From: Victivallaceae bacterium
Lineage (GTDB): Bacteria; Verrucomicrobiota; Lentisphaeria; Victivallales; Victivallaceae
NCBI GenBank assembly: GCA_028709805.1
Contig: JAQUTL010000005.1
Coordinates: 42,836 to 106,835, forward strand
DNA length: 64,000 bases
Direction of reading: 5' to 3'
A model generated the notes under the pieces. The model did no database searches, was not told the origin of the DNA, and saw nothing but the letters and a program-made list of their open reading frames with translations. The translations under genes were made by a program, and so were the position numbers. Shown here piece after piece: positions 7,848-16,431 of the stretch (position 1 is the first letter of the stretch; each line of letters begins with the position of its first letter).

Positions 7848-9769
7848 GCGATAAAATAGAAAGAAAAATCTCCGGAAAGCTGGCATGGCGGATCGGGCCG
7901 GCGCTTTTCGGCGGAATATTGACGTTGAATTCATTTCTGCTTTCCTGGCTGCTGCCGGGGCAGAGTTACGCCGCGCAGTTCAGCGCGATCGCCGGCGCAT
8001 TGGTGCTGGCGGTGCCGATATTCATAACCGCGATCGCCGATCTGGTGTCCGGAAAAGTGCATATGAACGAACTGGTGGCGCTGGCGATTCTGGCCGCATT
8101 CGCCGGAAGCGATTATCAGACCGCCGGGGTGGTGGCGTTTTTTCTGCTGCTGACCATCATAATTGAGTCGCGCACCGCTTCCGGGGCGCAGCGGTCGATC
8201 GAAGAGCTGATCAAGCTGACGCCGACCACCGCTCACCGGGTGACGGATGGAACGGAGAGCGATGTCGAGGTGTCCGGTCTGGCCATTGGCGACGTGATCC
8301 GGGTGCGGCCGGGCGAGAATTTTCCGGTGGACGCCGCGATTGTAACCGGTGCGAGCACGGTAAATCAGGCTTCGATCACCGGAGAATCCATGCCGCTTGA
8401 GAAGGGGCCGGGCGATGAAGTGTACGCAGGAACCATGAACCTGACCGGAATGGTCGAACTTACCGTCACCCGCATCGGAGAGGACACCACGCTTGGGAAG
8501 GTGAAGGATATGATTATGGCGGCCGAGCAGTCGCGGACGCCGATTGTCCGGATCATCGACCGTTACGCCGGATATTACACGCCGACCGTTCTCATGCTGG
8601 CCGGCATCGCGTGGATATTGAGCGACTATCAGCTGGACCGCGTGATCACGGTTCTGGTGATTGCCTGTCCGTGCGCGGTGGTGCTTGCCACGCCCACGGC
8701 GGTGGTCGCGGCGGTGGCCGCCGCCGCCCGTCTGGGTATTTTTATCAAAAATGTCAGCCACCTCGAACTGGCGGCGAAAGTTCGTGCCTTCGTTTTTGAC
8801 AAGACCGGCACGTTGACCGACGGGTTGCTGTCGGTGGTCAAACTTCAGCCGATCGGTGAAATTAAACCGGCCGGGCTGCTGCGTTATGCGGCCAGCGCCG
8901 AAGTACACAGCAATCACCCGACCGCGCTGGCGTTTCAGAAGCTGGCGGAGGAGGCCGGTCTGAAACTCGGCGAGACCACCGATTTCACTGAAACTCCCGG
9001 CAAGGGGGTGACCGCCAAGGTGGACGGCGAGCATTGCGTGGTCGGCAGAGCGGCGTATCTGGAAGCGCACACAATTCATGTGCCGCCGCATGAAGGCGGC
9101 GAGTCGGACGGGATGAGCGTGGTCTATGTGGCGGTCTCCGGCGTGGTGGTCGGCTGGGTCGGGTTGAAGGACAAGTTGCGCGCCGAGGCTCCGGAAATGC
9201 TTGCCGAACTGCGCGGTCTCGGTATTCGGCACTGCGCCATGGTCACCGGCGACCGAGTCAGCGTGGCCGAAACGATTGCCGGAAGTCTGCAGATTGACGA
9301 GTTCCGCAGTGAATGTCTGCCGGAGGACAAGGTGGAATATGTCGAAAAGCTCAAGAAGAGCATGGTCACTGCGGTGGTCGGCGACGGTGTGAATGACGCT
9401 CCGGCGCTGGCGGCCGGCGATCTCGGCATCGCCATGGGCGCGATCGGCAGCGACATTGCGATCAACAGTGCGTCAATTGCGTTGATGACAAATGACCTGC
9501 GCAGAATACCGCTGTTGCTGGTTTTGTCGCGGAGGTCGCGGATGATCATTTCGCAGAATCTGCTGCTCGGTCTGGTTATTGTGGTCGGCGGAACGGTGCT
9601 GTCGCTGTTGGGAATGATGACTCCGGTGTGGGCCGCGATGATCCATACCGCAAGTTCAATATTGGTGATTTTCAACAGCGCGCGGCTGGTGCGTACCGGC
9701 GAGGAGCTTACTTTGGCCGAGCAGAAGACCGCTGTCGGGCGCAATTCAACTTCCGAGGGTAAAAAATGA
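7844..9769 (+). CDS. heavy-metal-translocating P1B-type ATPase
   Basis: 641 residues. It has the hallmarks of a P-type ATPase: TGES actuator motif, phosphorylation site DKTGT at Asp319, an SxHP-like SNHPTA in the nucleotide domain typical of P1B pumps, and GDGVND from about residue 513. The membrane metal site CPC is at residues 275-277. There is no N-terminal metal-binding (HMA) domain and no CXXC. In the last membrane helix the sequence reads MIHTASSILVIFNSARL. The Asp that marks Zn/Cd exporters such as ZntA is His here, and the Cu-type MxxSS is not present, so the metal cannot be assigned. It overlaps both neighbours by ATGA, tying it to the SPFH genes before and the ABC transporter after. 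Confidence 0.9.
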   Translation: MSDKIERKISGKLAWRIGPALFGGILTLNSFLLSWLLPGQSYAAQFSAIAGALVLAVPIFITAIADLVSGKVHMNELVALAILAAFAGSDYQTAGVVAFFLLLTIIIESRTASGAQRSIEELIKLTPTTAHRVTDGTESDVEVSGLAIGDVIRVRPGENFPVDAAIVTGASTVNQASITGESMPLEKGPGDEVYAGTMNLTGMVELTVTRIGEDTTLGKVKDMIMAAEQSRTPIVRIIDRYAGYYTPTVLMLAGIAWILSDYQLDRVITVLVIACPCAVVLATPTAVVAAVAAAARLGIFIKNVSHLELAAKVRAFVFDKTGTLTDGLLSVVKLQPIGEIKPAGLLRYAASAEVHSNHPTALAFQKLAEEAGLKLGETTDFTETPGKGVTAKVDGEHCVVGRAAYLEAHTIHVPPHEGGESDGMSVVYVAVSGVVVGWVGLKDKLRAEAPEMLAELRGLGIRHCAMVTGDRVSVAETIAGSLQIDEFRSECLPEDKVEYVEKLKKSMVTAVVGDGVNDAPALAAGDLGIAMGAIGSDIAINSASIALMTNDLRRIPLLLVLSRRSRMIISQNLLLGLVIVVGGTVLSLLGMMTPVWAAMIHTASSILVIFNSARLVRTGEELTLAEQKTAVGRNSTSEGKK

Positions 9770-10950
9770 GCGAAGCAACGCAAGACAAAAAAATTGTGGT
9801 CAAGGCCATCGGTCTGACCAAGGTGTTCCGCGACTTCTGGAACCGGCCGAAAGCCAAGGCGGTCAATGATATTGACTTTGAAGTGCGGGAAGGCGAGGTC
9901 GTCGGTTTGCTGGGGCCGAACGGATCGGGCAAGTCGACCACCGTCAAGATGATACTCGGGCTGCTGTATCCGAACGCCGGTCAGTTGACCGTGCTGGGCA
10001 AGTCGCCCCGGGCGGTGGACGCCAAGCGGGAGATCGGCTATCTGCCGGAGGATTCATATCTCTACAAATATCTGACCGCTGATGAGACGCTGGACTTTTT
10101 CGGGTCGCTGTTCAACCTGTCGCGCACCGAGCGCAAACTGCGCATCGAACAGCTGCTGGACATGGTTGGATTGGCTCACGCCCGCAACCGGCGGGTCGGC
10201 GAGTTTTCCAAGGGCATGGCGCGGCGCATCGGGCTGGCGCAGGCGATGATCAACGATCCGGCGCTGCTGATCCTTGACGAGCCGACCAGCGGACTCGATC
10301 CGCTGGGCTGCCGTGAAGTGAAAGATCTGATATTGATGCTGAAAAAACGCGGCAAGACGGTGATTGTGACCAGCCATCTGCTGAGCGATGTGGAGGATGT
10401 TTGCGACCGTGTCGTCATTCTCTACGGCGGCAAGATCCGGGCGCAGGGAACGCTCAGCGAACTGCTGGAGGTTTCGGATGCCAACCGGATCGTCACGCCG
10501 GCGCTGCCGGCGGCGGCGATGACCAGGCTGCTTGAACTTTTGCGCGCCAGTCTGCACGGCGAGGAGTTCACCATCGACCATCCGCGCCGCTCGCTGGAGG
10601 ATTTCTTCCTTGACGTTATAAATCGGGCCAAACAGGACAGTGTGGAAACCGCCGGCGTGGTCGGCGGCGGCCGGATTGCAAATTATCTGCAGGAGGGCGC
10701 AACGGACGAGAACAGGGTGTTGGAAAATCTGGTCAAGCCCGACCTTCCGATTATCGCGGCGGAGAAAAAACGAGAGGAGGAGGCGCTGCGGCGCGCCGAG
10801 GAGGAGTCCGAAAAACAGCGTCTGGATCAGGCGCTCGACGGGCTGGATAAAAACGAGGTGCCGGAGAAAAAACCGGATGACAAGGCCGAAGTCCGCGAAA
10901 ACGTTGCGGAAGCCGATGAAAAACTAAACAACCTGCTGAACGACAAGTAA
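9766..10950 (+). CDS. ABC transporter ATP-binding protein with charged C-terminal extension
   Basis: 394 residues. Walker A GPNGSGKST (about residues 50-58), signature-like FSKGMARR, and Walker B LLILDEPTSGLDP with Asp171/Glu172 are intact, followed by the switch histidine in TSHLLSDVEDV. This is the CcmA/NatA-like class that pairs with ABC-2 permeases. After the ATPase domain (~230 residues) there is an extension of ~130 residues, very rich in Glu, Lys and Arg towards the end and predicted as coiled coil. Such a tail is not usual and may contact the SPFH coiled coils (inference). It overlaps the P-type ATPase and is separated from the permease by one base. Confidence 0.9.
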   Translation: MSEATQDKKIVVKAIGLTKVFRDFWNRPKAKAVNDIDFEVREGEVVGLLGPNGSGKSTTVKMILGLLYPNAGQLTVLGKSPRAVDAKREIGYLPEDSYLYKYLTADETLDFFGSLFNLSRTERKLRIEQLLDMVGLAHARNRRVGEFSKGMARRIGLAQAMINDPALLILDEPTSGLDPLGCREVKDLILMLKKRGKTVIVTSHLLSDVEDVCDRVVILYGGKIRAQGTLSELLEVSDANRIVTPALPAAAMTRLLELLRASLHGEEFTIDHPRRSLEDFFLDVINRAKQDSVETAGVVGGGRIANYLQEGATDENRVLENLVKPDLPIIAAEKKREEEALRRAEEESEKQRLDQALDGLDKNEVPEKKPDDKAEVRENVAEADEKLNNLLNDK

Positions 10951-10951
10951 G

Positions 10952-12562
10952 ATGAAAGCTTTTTGGACAATCGTAAAACTGACCTGCCGCAACGCGGTCC
11001 GATCGCACATCTTCCAGCTGCTGCTGGCAATACTGGTATTGTGCGTGGTGTTTATTCCGGCCACCATTGAGGGGGACGGGACGGTGCGCGGCTTTATTCA
11101 GGTGTCGCTGAAATTCAGCTTGTTCGCCGTGGCGCTGATGCTGTCGCTTTCCGCAGTATGGTCAAGCTGTATGACCATGACTCAGGATATCGAGGGCTAC
11201 CAGCTGCACATGGTTATCACCAAGCCGGTGGGGCGGGTGACGATATGGCTGGCAAAGTGGTTCGGCATATTTCTGATCCACCTGTCGCTGTTGCTCATCG
11301 CCGCGGCGCTGGTTTATGTGGTGGTGCTGGCGCGTTACAACGCGCAGCTGGTGCCGGACGGCGAGCTTGAACGGGTGCAGACCGAGATCGCCGCGCTTGA
11401 GGCGAAGATGCGCACCATGCCGAACACACTGGAGCGTGACGGTGTTGAACTCCGGTTGAATGAACGGCGAGACATGGCCAAGTCGCTCGAAAAACGTTTG
11501 ACCGAGGATGCCAGAATCCGCAATGAGGTTCTGATCGCCCGCCGCGCCTTTGTCACGGTCGGCAGTGTTCAGCTGGAAGACGGGACTACGGTGGATATGC
11601 CGATGGCGACGCCGGAATTTGTGGCGGCGAAGGCCAGGGCCAGGTTCAGGACGATGCTGCGCGACAACGAGATACGTGGAGTGGTATGGGATGCCGGCAC
11701 CCAACGCGAACTGCTGAATGATGTGAAAGTCGATGTTGTCAAAGACGAGTCGGTGGTTCCCTATGGCGTGGACAAGCGGAAAGTTTGGCGCATAACCGGA
11801 CTGCCGGTCGGCGGGACCAATCCGCTGTATCTCCGGTTCCGTATTTTTGTGACCAAGATTTCCGACTCAACCGAACGCGATACGCTCGGTCAGTGGTTCT
11901 ACGGCCGGGTAATCAGCACCGGGAACGGTGAAACGGCGGCCAGCAATGTCAGCTGGGAGCCGTTGAACCAGCTGCCGCGGCTGTACCGTACCAACCACTT
12001 TATTGAGGAGCGGCTGCCGTTCGAGGCGGTCGATTCGTCCGGAACCGTGCTGCTGTCGTTCATCAATTTCGATCCGCAGCAGGAGGATATGTTCTTTCAG
12101 ATATGGGACGGTCCGAACATCTATGCCGCATACGGCGGGTTCACGATGAATTATGTCAAATGCGTGATGATAATCGCAATGGCGCTGATGGTGCTGTGCG
12201 GACTGGGATGCGCGGTTTCCGGCGTTTTTTCAATGCCGACCAGTATTTTCTTTGTAATCGCGTATCTGTTTGTCGGCGGGCTGGCGGCGGCGGTGTCCAG
12301 TCAGGGCTACCTGATAACCAGCGATCCGTTGATTGCGGCTCAGGCCGAGGTCGGGTCGGCGGTGGGCAAGGTGATTCTGAAACTGGTGATTCCACTGCAG
12401 CGGTTTGACGTGTCGTCAAAAGTCGCGGACGGCGTGATGGTGGAATGGATATACATCTTCAAACTGCTCCTGTATTACTGCGTGATGCGTGCTGTGCCGC
12501 TGTGTCTGCTCGGCATTTGGCTGTACCGCCGGCGGGAAATGGGACTGGTGATCAAAAAATGA
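10952..12562 (+). CDS. ABC-2-type transporter permease with large extracytoplasmic domain
   Basis: 536 residues. The N-terminus (AFWTIVKLTCRNAVRSHIFQLLLAILVL) is typical of ABC-2 permeases. Two further membrane segments lie near residues 55-80 and 105-125. Then comes a soluble domain of ~260 residues, starting with a coiled-coil-like stretch and continuing beta-rich. Four membrane segments follow at the C-terminus. It presumably forms a transporter with the ATPase encoded just before. The cargo is unknown. The stop overlaps the next start by ATGA. Confidence 0.75.
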   Translation: MKAFWTIVKLTCRNAVRSHIFQLLLAILVLCVVFIPATIEGDGTVRGFIQVSLKFSLFAVALMLSLSAVWSSCMTMTQDIEGYQLHMVITKPVGRVTIWLAKWFGIFLIHLSLLLIAAALVYVVVLARYNAQLVPDGELERVQTEIAALEAKMRTMPNTLERDGVELRLNERRDMAKSLEKRLTEDARIRNEVLIARRAFVTVGSVQLEDGTTVDMPMATPEFVAAKARARFRTMLRDNEIRGVVWDAGTQRELLNDVKVDVVKDESVVPYGVDKRKVWRITGLPVGGTNPLYLRFRIFVTKISDSTERDTLGQWFYGRVISTGNGETAASNVSWEPLNQLPRLYRTNHFIEERLPFEAVDSSGTVLLSFINFDPQQEDMFFQIWDGPNIYAAYGGFTMNYVKCVMIIAMALMVLCGLGCAVSGVFSMPTSIFFVIAYLFVGGLAAAVSSQGYLITSDPLIAAQAEVGSAVGKVILKLVIPLQRFDVSSKVADGVMVEWIYIFKLLLYYCVMRAVPLCLLGIWLYRRREMGLVIKK

Positions 12563-14208
12563 CAAAATTCAAGACAATTTCAATTTATACGGCGCTGATT
12601 TTGGCGTCGCTGGTGATGCTGTTCGGCATCAGTCGGCTTGAACGTTCGATCGAGGGCGACATCAAGACCCATCACCTCCGTTTTACCGGAGAGATCAAGA
12701 ATGCTCCGGGCTGGGTGAGCTTCACCACGGTGGCGCTGGGGAGTTTTCGCGGTCTGCTGGCCGATTTGCTGTGGCTGCATCAGATTTCGCTGAAAGACCA
12801 GGGCAGTTATTTTGAGATGGTTCAGCTGGCCAACTGGATCACCGACCTGCAGCCGCAATTCGCCGGTTCGGCGGTATATCTCGGCTGGGAAATGGCCTAC
12901 AATCTGTCGGTGACCTGTTCAAATTTCGAAGATCGCTGGCGTTGGATTCAGGAGGGGCTCAAACTGTTGCGCGACAAGGCGATGATCTATAATCCGGAAG
13001 ATACCAACATCTATTTTGACATGACGCGGATTTATACGGAAAAACTCGGCAACGTATACGATGACGCCCACCTGTTCTATAAGAACAAACTGTTTATGGA
13101 AACCACCCGGGTGATGGGCAAGAATCCCGACTGGGAGGCAATGGCGGCGGTGGTGCCGAATTTTAGACTGTCTGACTGGGACCCGGCGCGGATTTTCAAC
13201 GAAAAGTTTCCGCCGAAAAGCGATGCCAGAGCCATTATCGAGGCGGCCGGCTATCCGGATTTTGACGCGCTGCTGCAGGCGTACAGCAAGTTCGACCATA
13301 TGCCGGATGGACTTGGGAAACTTTCCTCCGAAGAGCGCGACTGGCTGAATACCTATTTGCGCGCCGCATGGATATGGAACGCTTTCCGGCTTAATCCGCA
13401 CCGGGTGCTGGCCGTGAACCGCGAGTTCGGCGATCTGGACTGGCACACTTGCGAAGCGTTCGGGATTTACTGGTCCTATCTCGGTCTGGAGTTTCGTCCG
13501 CCGAATCAGCGCCGTCGCCAGCTGGACAATTTCATCGCGATTTCGCTGCAGTCCTCATTCCGTTCCGGACGGCCGCTGGTGACCGATCCGGAGAAGATGG
13601 TGTACTATATCGGCGTGCCGAATTTCAGCGTGGTGGACCGTACGCTCCGCGCGGCGCAGGAAGGATACGAACTCAACCGCAACGATACGTCTTTCCTGCT
13701 GTCGCGGAACTACTTCCTGCGTGACGCGGTGGTGCTGTTCTACACCTACGGACAGACCGCTAAAGCGGAGGAGATGTATAGACTGTTGAAGAAATACGAT
13801 GTCGGCATGACCGACTCCAAGTTGACGCTGGAACAGTTCTACAATCAGGAGCTTGCGGAGACCATAAGGTTCGCCACAGTGAAGGACATCGGTGAACTGC
13901 TGGTCGGCACGATTTATCGCTCGATCCATTTCTGGGTTTTGGGCGACAACCGTCACGCGGCGGAACTTGACGCGTCCGCCGAATGGATGTACAACCGCTT
14001 TGTTGAGATGAATAAGGCCCGCGAGCGGGGAGTGGAACTCCCTCCGCTGGAGGTGATTTATCGGGTTGTGGTCGACAATTTTATGAAGAATGCCCCGAAG
14101 CCGCTGGCGGAGCGGTTGCGCAAACTGCTTGAACAGTCGGCGGAACAGGCCAGACTGACAAGAGAGGCGGCGGCCGCGGCAGAGAACAAACTCCCGGAGA
14201 TAAAATAG
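12559..14208 (+). CDS. membrane-anchored protein of unknown function, helical repeat-like
   Basis: 549 residues from the ATG overlapping the permease stop; a longer open frame from 12445 would lie inside the permease gene. One N-terminal membrane segment (about residues 8-25) is followed by an all-helical, aromatic-rich body with pairs of helices that look TPR-like, for example SFRGLLADLLWLHQISLKDQ and the NPEDTNIYFDMTRIYTEK stretch. It ends in an Ala/Glu/Arg coiled coil. I do not recognise an enzyme motif. Comparable proteins of this look occur beside ABC-2 transporters in PVC genomes as far as I recall, but I can give no family name. Its place in the operon suggests an accessory or scaffold part of the transporter. 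Confidence 0.6.
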   Translation: MTKFKTISIYTALILASLVMLFGISRLERSIEGDIKTHHLRFTGEIKNAPGWVSFTTVALGSFRGLLADLLWLHQISLKDQGSYFEMVQLANWITDLQPQFAGSAVYLGWEMAYNLSVTCSNFEDRWRWIQEGLKLLRDKAMIYNPEDTNIYFDMTRIYTEKLGNVYDDAHLFYKNKLFMETTRVMGKNPDWEAMAAVVPNFRLSDWDPARIFNEKFPPKSDARAIIEAAGYPDFDALLQAYSKFDHMPDGLGKLSSEERDWLNTYLRAAWIWNAFRLNPHRVLAVNREFGDLDWHTCEAFGIYWSYLGLEFRPPNQRRRQLDNFIAISLQSSFRSGRPLVTDPEKMVYYIGVPNFSVVDRTLRAAQEGYELNRNDTSFLLSRNYFLRDAVVLFYTYGQTAKAEEMYRLLKKYDVGMTDSKLTLEQFYNQELAETIRFATVKDIGELLVGTIYRSIHFWVLGDNRHAAELDASAEWMYNRFVEMNKARERGVELPPLEVIYRVVVDNFMKNAPKPLAERLRKLLEQSAEQARLTREAAAAAENKLPEIK

Positions 14209-14232
14209 CAATGTATCTGGAAAAGGAAGCGT

Positions 14233-15486
14233 ATGCCGGAAGATGACCGACTGTATCCGCTGCTGCTGTTATGCGGCAGTATCGGATTTGCGCTGGTGGT
14301 GTCGTTCATCTGTTCATTGCTGGAGGCGGCGCTGCTCAGCATAACACCGAGTCAGATGGCCGACATCCGGCAGCGCAATTATCGCGCCGGATGTGTGGTT
14401 CGCGATCTTAAGGAGAATATTTCCCGGCCGATCGCGGTGATTCTTATCTGCAACACCGCCGCCCATACAATAGGCGCGGCGGTGGCCGGCGCCCAGTTCG
14501 GCCGGCTTTACGGCAACAACTGGCTGTGGATATTTTCACTGGCGTTTACGCTGGCGATGGTGCAGTATACCGAGATATTGCCGAAGAACCTTGGGGTCAG
14601 GTTCAACCGGCAGATATTGGCGGTGTCGGCCGGGGCGCTGAAGCAGGCGGGAATCGTCATGCTGCCGCTGATCCGGCTGGTATATTTGATAAACCGGCCG
14701 TTTGAGGTGAAGGGAGAAGCCGAGGAAATCGACACCGCGGATGAAATATCGGCGCTGGCGGGCGAGGCGCGCGATGCGCAGGAGATCAATCCCCGGCAGG
14801 AGCGGATTATAAAGGCGGCGCCGAAACTGTCGGATCAGACGGCGCTGCAGGTGATGCTGCCGGTGGAAAATATTTCGTTTCTTGACGCGAAGCAGACGGT
14901 GGAGGAGTCGATCAAAACCGCGCATATCGACTTTCACACCCGGTATCCGGTATGTGAAGACGGCGATCGCAACCGGGTGATCGGCTATGTGAATTTCAAG
15001 GAGATGGTGGCGCTAAGTCTGAACAGTCCGGACAAGGGGCTGACCAGTATTCTGCGGCCGATCTCATTTTCCGGACCGGACGATACCGCCGCCAATCTGC
15101 TGGAAAAATTCGCCACGCAGCATGTGCATTTGTCGATCGTTCGCGGTCCGGACAACCGGACGCTTGGCATGGTCACACTTGAGGACATTGTTGAAGAGCT
15201 GGTCGGCGATCTGGATGACGAGTTCGATCCTTTGCCGCGGACATTTTACAGCCCCAATCCCGGATTCTGGGTGATCGGCGGCGGCAATCCGATGAGCATG
15301 CTGGCGCGCGAACTGCATCAGGAGCTGCCGCGGCGGGCGGAACCGTTGTCCATCTGGTTCAACCGCATGCTTAAGCATTCGCCGCGGGTCGGAGATGTGT
15401 TCCGGTATCGCGGAATGGAGTTTACGGTGCGCAAGGTTCGTCGCGGCCGGGCGCTGGAGTTCAATGTCCGAAAAGTACAGGTTTGA
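14233..15486 (+). CDS. CNNM/CorC-family protein (DUF21, CBS pair, CorC domain)
   Basis: 417 residues; start at the ATG following GGAAAAGGAAG. The N-terminal ~190 residues carry four hydrophobic segments in the DUF21 pattern (CSLLEAALLSITPSQ, NTAAHTIGAAVAG, TEILPKNLGVRFN). Two CBS motifs follow (about 205-320, ending GMVTLEDIVEELVGDLDDE) and then a C-terminal CorC/HlyC domain. The family mediates Mg2+ or Co2+ efflux or homeostasis at the cytoplasmic membrane; some members bind adenine nucleotides through the CBS pair. Its presence beside a P1B ATPase supports a divalent-metal theme for the operon. Confidence 0.85.
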   Translation: MPEDDRLYPLLLLCGSIGFALVVSFICSLLEAALLSITPSQMADIRQRNYRAGCVVRDLKENISRPIAVILICNTAAHTIGAAVAGAQFGRLYGNNWLWIFSLAFTLAMVQYTEILPKNLGVRFNRQILAVSAGALKQAGIVMLPLIRLVYLINRPFEVKGEAEEIDTADEISALAGEARDAQEINPRQERIIKAAPKLSDQTALQVMLPVENISFLDAKQTVEESIKTAHIDFHTRYPVCEDGDRNRVIGYVNFKEMVALSLNSPDKGLTSILRPISFSGPDDTAANLLEKFATQHVHLSIVRGPDNRTLGMVTLEDIVEELVGDLDDEFDPLPRTFYSPNPGFWVIGGGNPMSMLARELHQELPRRAEPLSIWFNRMLKHSPRVGDVFRYRGMEFTVRKVRRGRALEFNVRKVQV

Positions 15487-15503
15487 AAATACGAGAGGTG
15501 AAA

Positions 15504-16118
15504 ATGAACAGAAATGTGTTCAAACTGCTGGCTGCGGTCTTTGCCGCGTGCGTTGTGTCCGGGTGTATCGACATTGATTACGTCGGCCAGCGCCTGGATC
15601 CGCTGCCGTCGGACATGCCGGTGGTGTTCTTCAACGAAGGACAGGATTTCGATGTGGCGAAATATGCCGAGGTCGGCCGGGCCACGGTCACCGCTCCGGA
15701 TGGAACCAATATGGTTGAGATCAAGGAGAAACTTCAGGACGAGGCGCGTTCCGTGGGAGCCGACGCGGTTAAGATAATAGCTTTCAAACGGGTCAACGAA
15801 GGGGTGATCTACGTCACCGGTGGCGGGAATGACTCGCCGGACGCCTATGTGACCGGAAATCAGAGCCGATCGGTCGGCGGAGATCCGATTTACACCGACA
15901 GTTTCGGGCAGACCGGCAACCTTTCCACCTCGGCTGAACCGCGCTATGTGGTGCGGCTCGACGTGATTTTCCTGGCGTTGAAGACCAAATTCGACGCGGC
16001 GATGATTGAGCGCCGGCAGCAGCGCGAACAGTCCGCCGCCAAAGCCGCCGCCGACCCGCTACCGACGCAGTTGCCGCTGGACGCTCAAGAAGTAACCCGC
16101 CCGGCCGCGGAAAATTGA
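15504..16118 (+). CDS. small lipoprotein with YbjQ/RcsF-like core
   Basis: 204 residues from an ATG preceded by GAGAGGTGAA; an upstream in-frame codon lacks a proper site. The lipobox VVSGC puts the lipidated cysteine at residue 21. The core (KYAEVGRATVTAPDG ... SVGADAVKI) resembles the fold of YbjQ/RcsF-type envelope proteins, in which an alternating beta-alpha unit ends in GADAV. The tail is Ala/Gln/Pro-rich. Last gene of the operon before a terminator. An envelope sensor or anchor role is plausible but not shown. Confidence 0.6.
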   Translation: MNRNVFKLLAAVFAACVVSGCIDIDYVGQRLDPLPSDMPVVFFNEGQDFDVAKYAEVGRATVTAPDGTNMVEIKEKLQDEARSVGADAVKIIAFKRVNEGVIYVTGGGNDSPDAYVTGNQSRSVGGDPIYTDSFGQTGNLSTSAEPRYVVRLDVIFLALKTKFDAAMIERRQQREQSAAKAAADPLPTQLPLDAQEVTRPAAEN

Positions 16119-16156
16119 CGGACGTTGTGAAGCTTTTGGACCTGAAAAATTAATTT

Positions 16157-16200
16157 CCCCGCTCCTCCGCAGACTGATGCGGCGTGGGGCGATTATTTTT
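16157..16200 (+). terminator. probable terminator at the end of the SPFH operon
   Basis: CCCC (16157-16160) pairs with GGGG (16186-16189) around an inner CCGCA/TGCGG hairpin, followed by GATTATTTTT. The stem is interrupted, so the strength is uncertain, but the position 40 bp after the last gene fits. Confidence 0.45.
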
Positions 16201-16323
16201 GACGGCCAACAGTTTGATAAACCGCTTTTTCAATATTCACGCGAGAGTTTTCCCGTACCGGTTGAGCTTATGTGCGCGGCGCGGCGGATTGCCGAATCCG
16301 GCGATATTTTATGCTATTAATAT

Positions 16324-16351
16324 TTGACATTGATTTGTAAACTTGTATTCC
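16324..16351 (+). promoter_or_regulatory. possible promoter of the hybrid sensor kinase
   Basis: TTGACA (16324-16329), 16-bp spacer, TATTCC (16346-16351) in an AT-rich stretch. The -10 match is partial. An AT-rich TATATAAA follows at about 16362. Nothing else is visible in the 16201-16431 gap. Confidence 0.35.
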
Positions 16352-16431
16352 AATGGTATTTTATATAAAATGTAGTTATGCGTCCGGAAGCAGTGTGATG
16401 CCGACGAATCTCTTTTGCCTGGAGGAATCAG

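Noticed and set aside
6780..9232. Antisense ORFs of 384 and 433 codons across the third SPFH and P-type ATPase genes
   Set aside because: Both oppose clear genes, their translations have no recognisable domains and are rich in Arg/His as expected for shadow frames.
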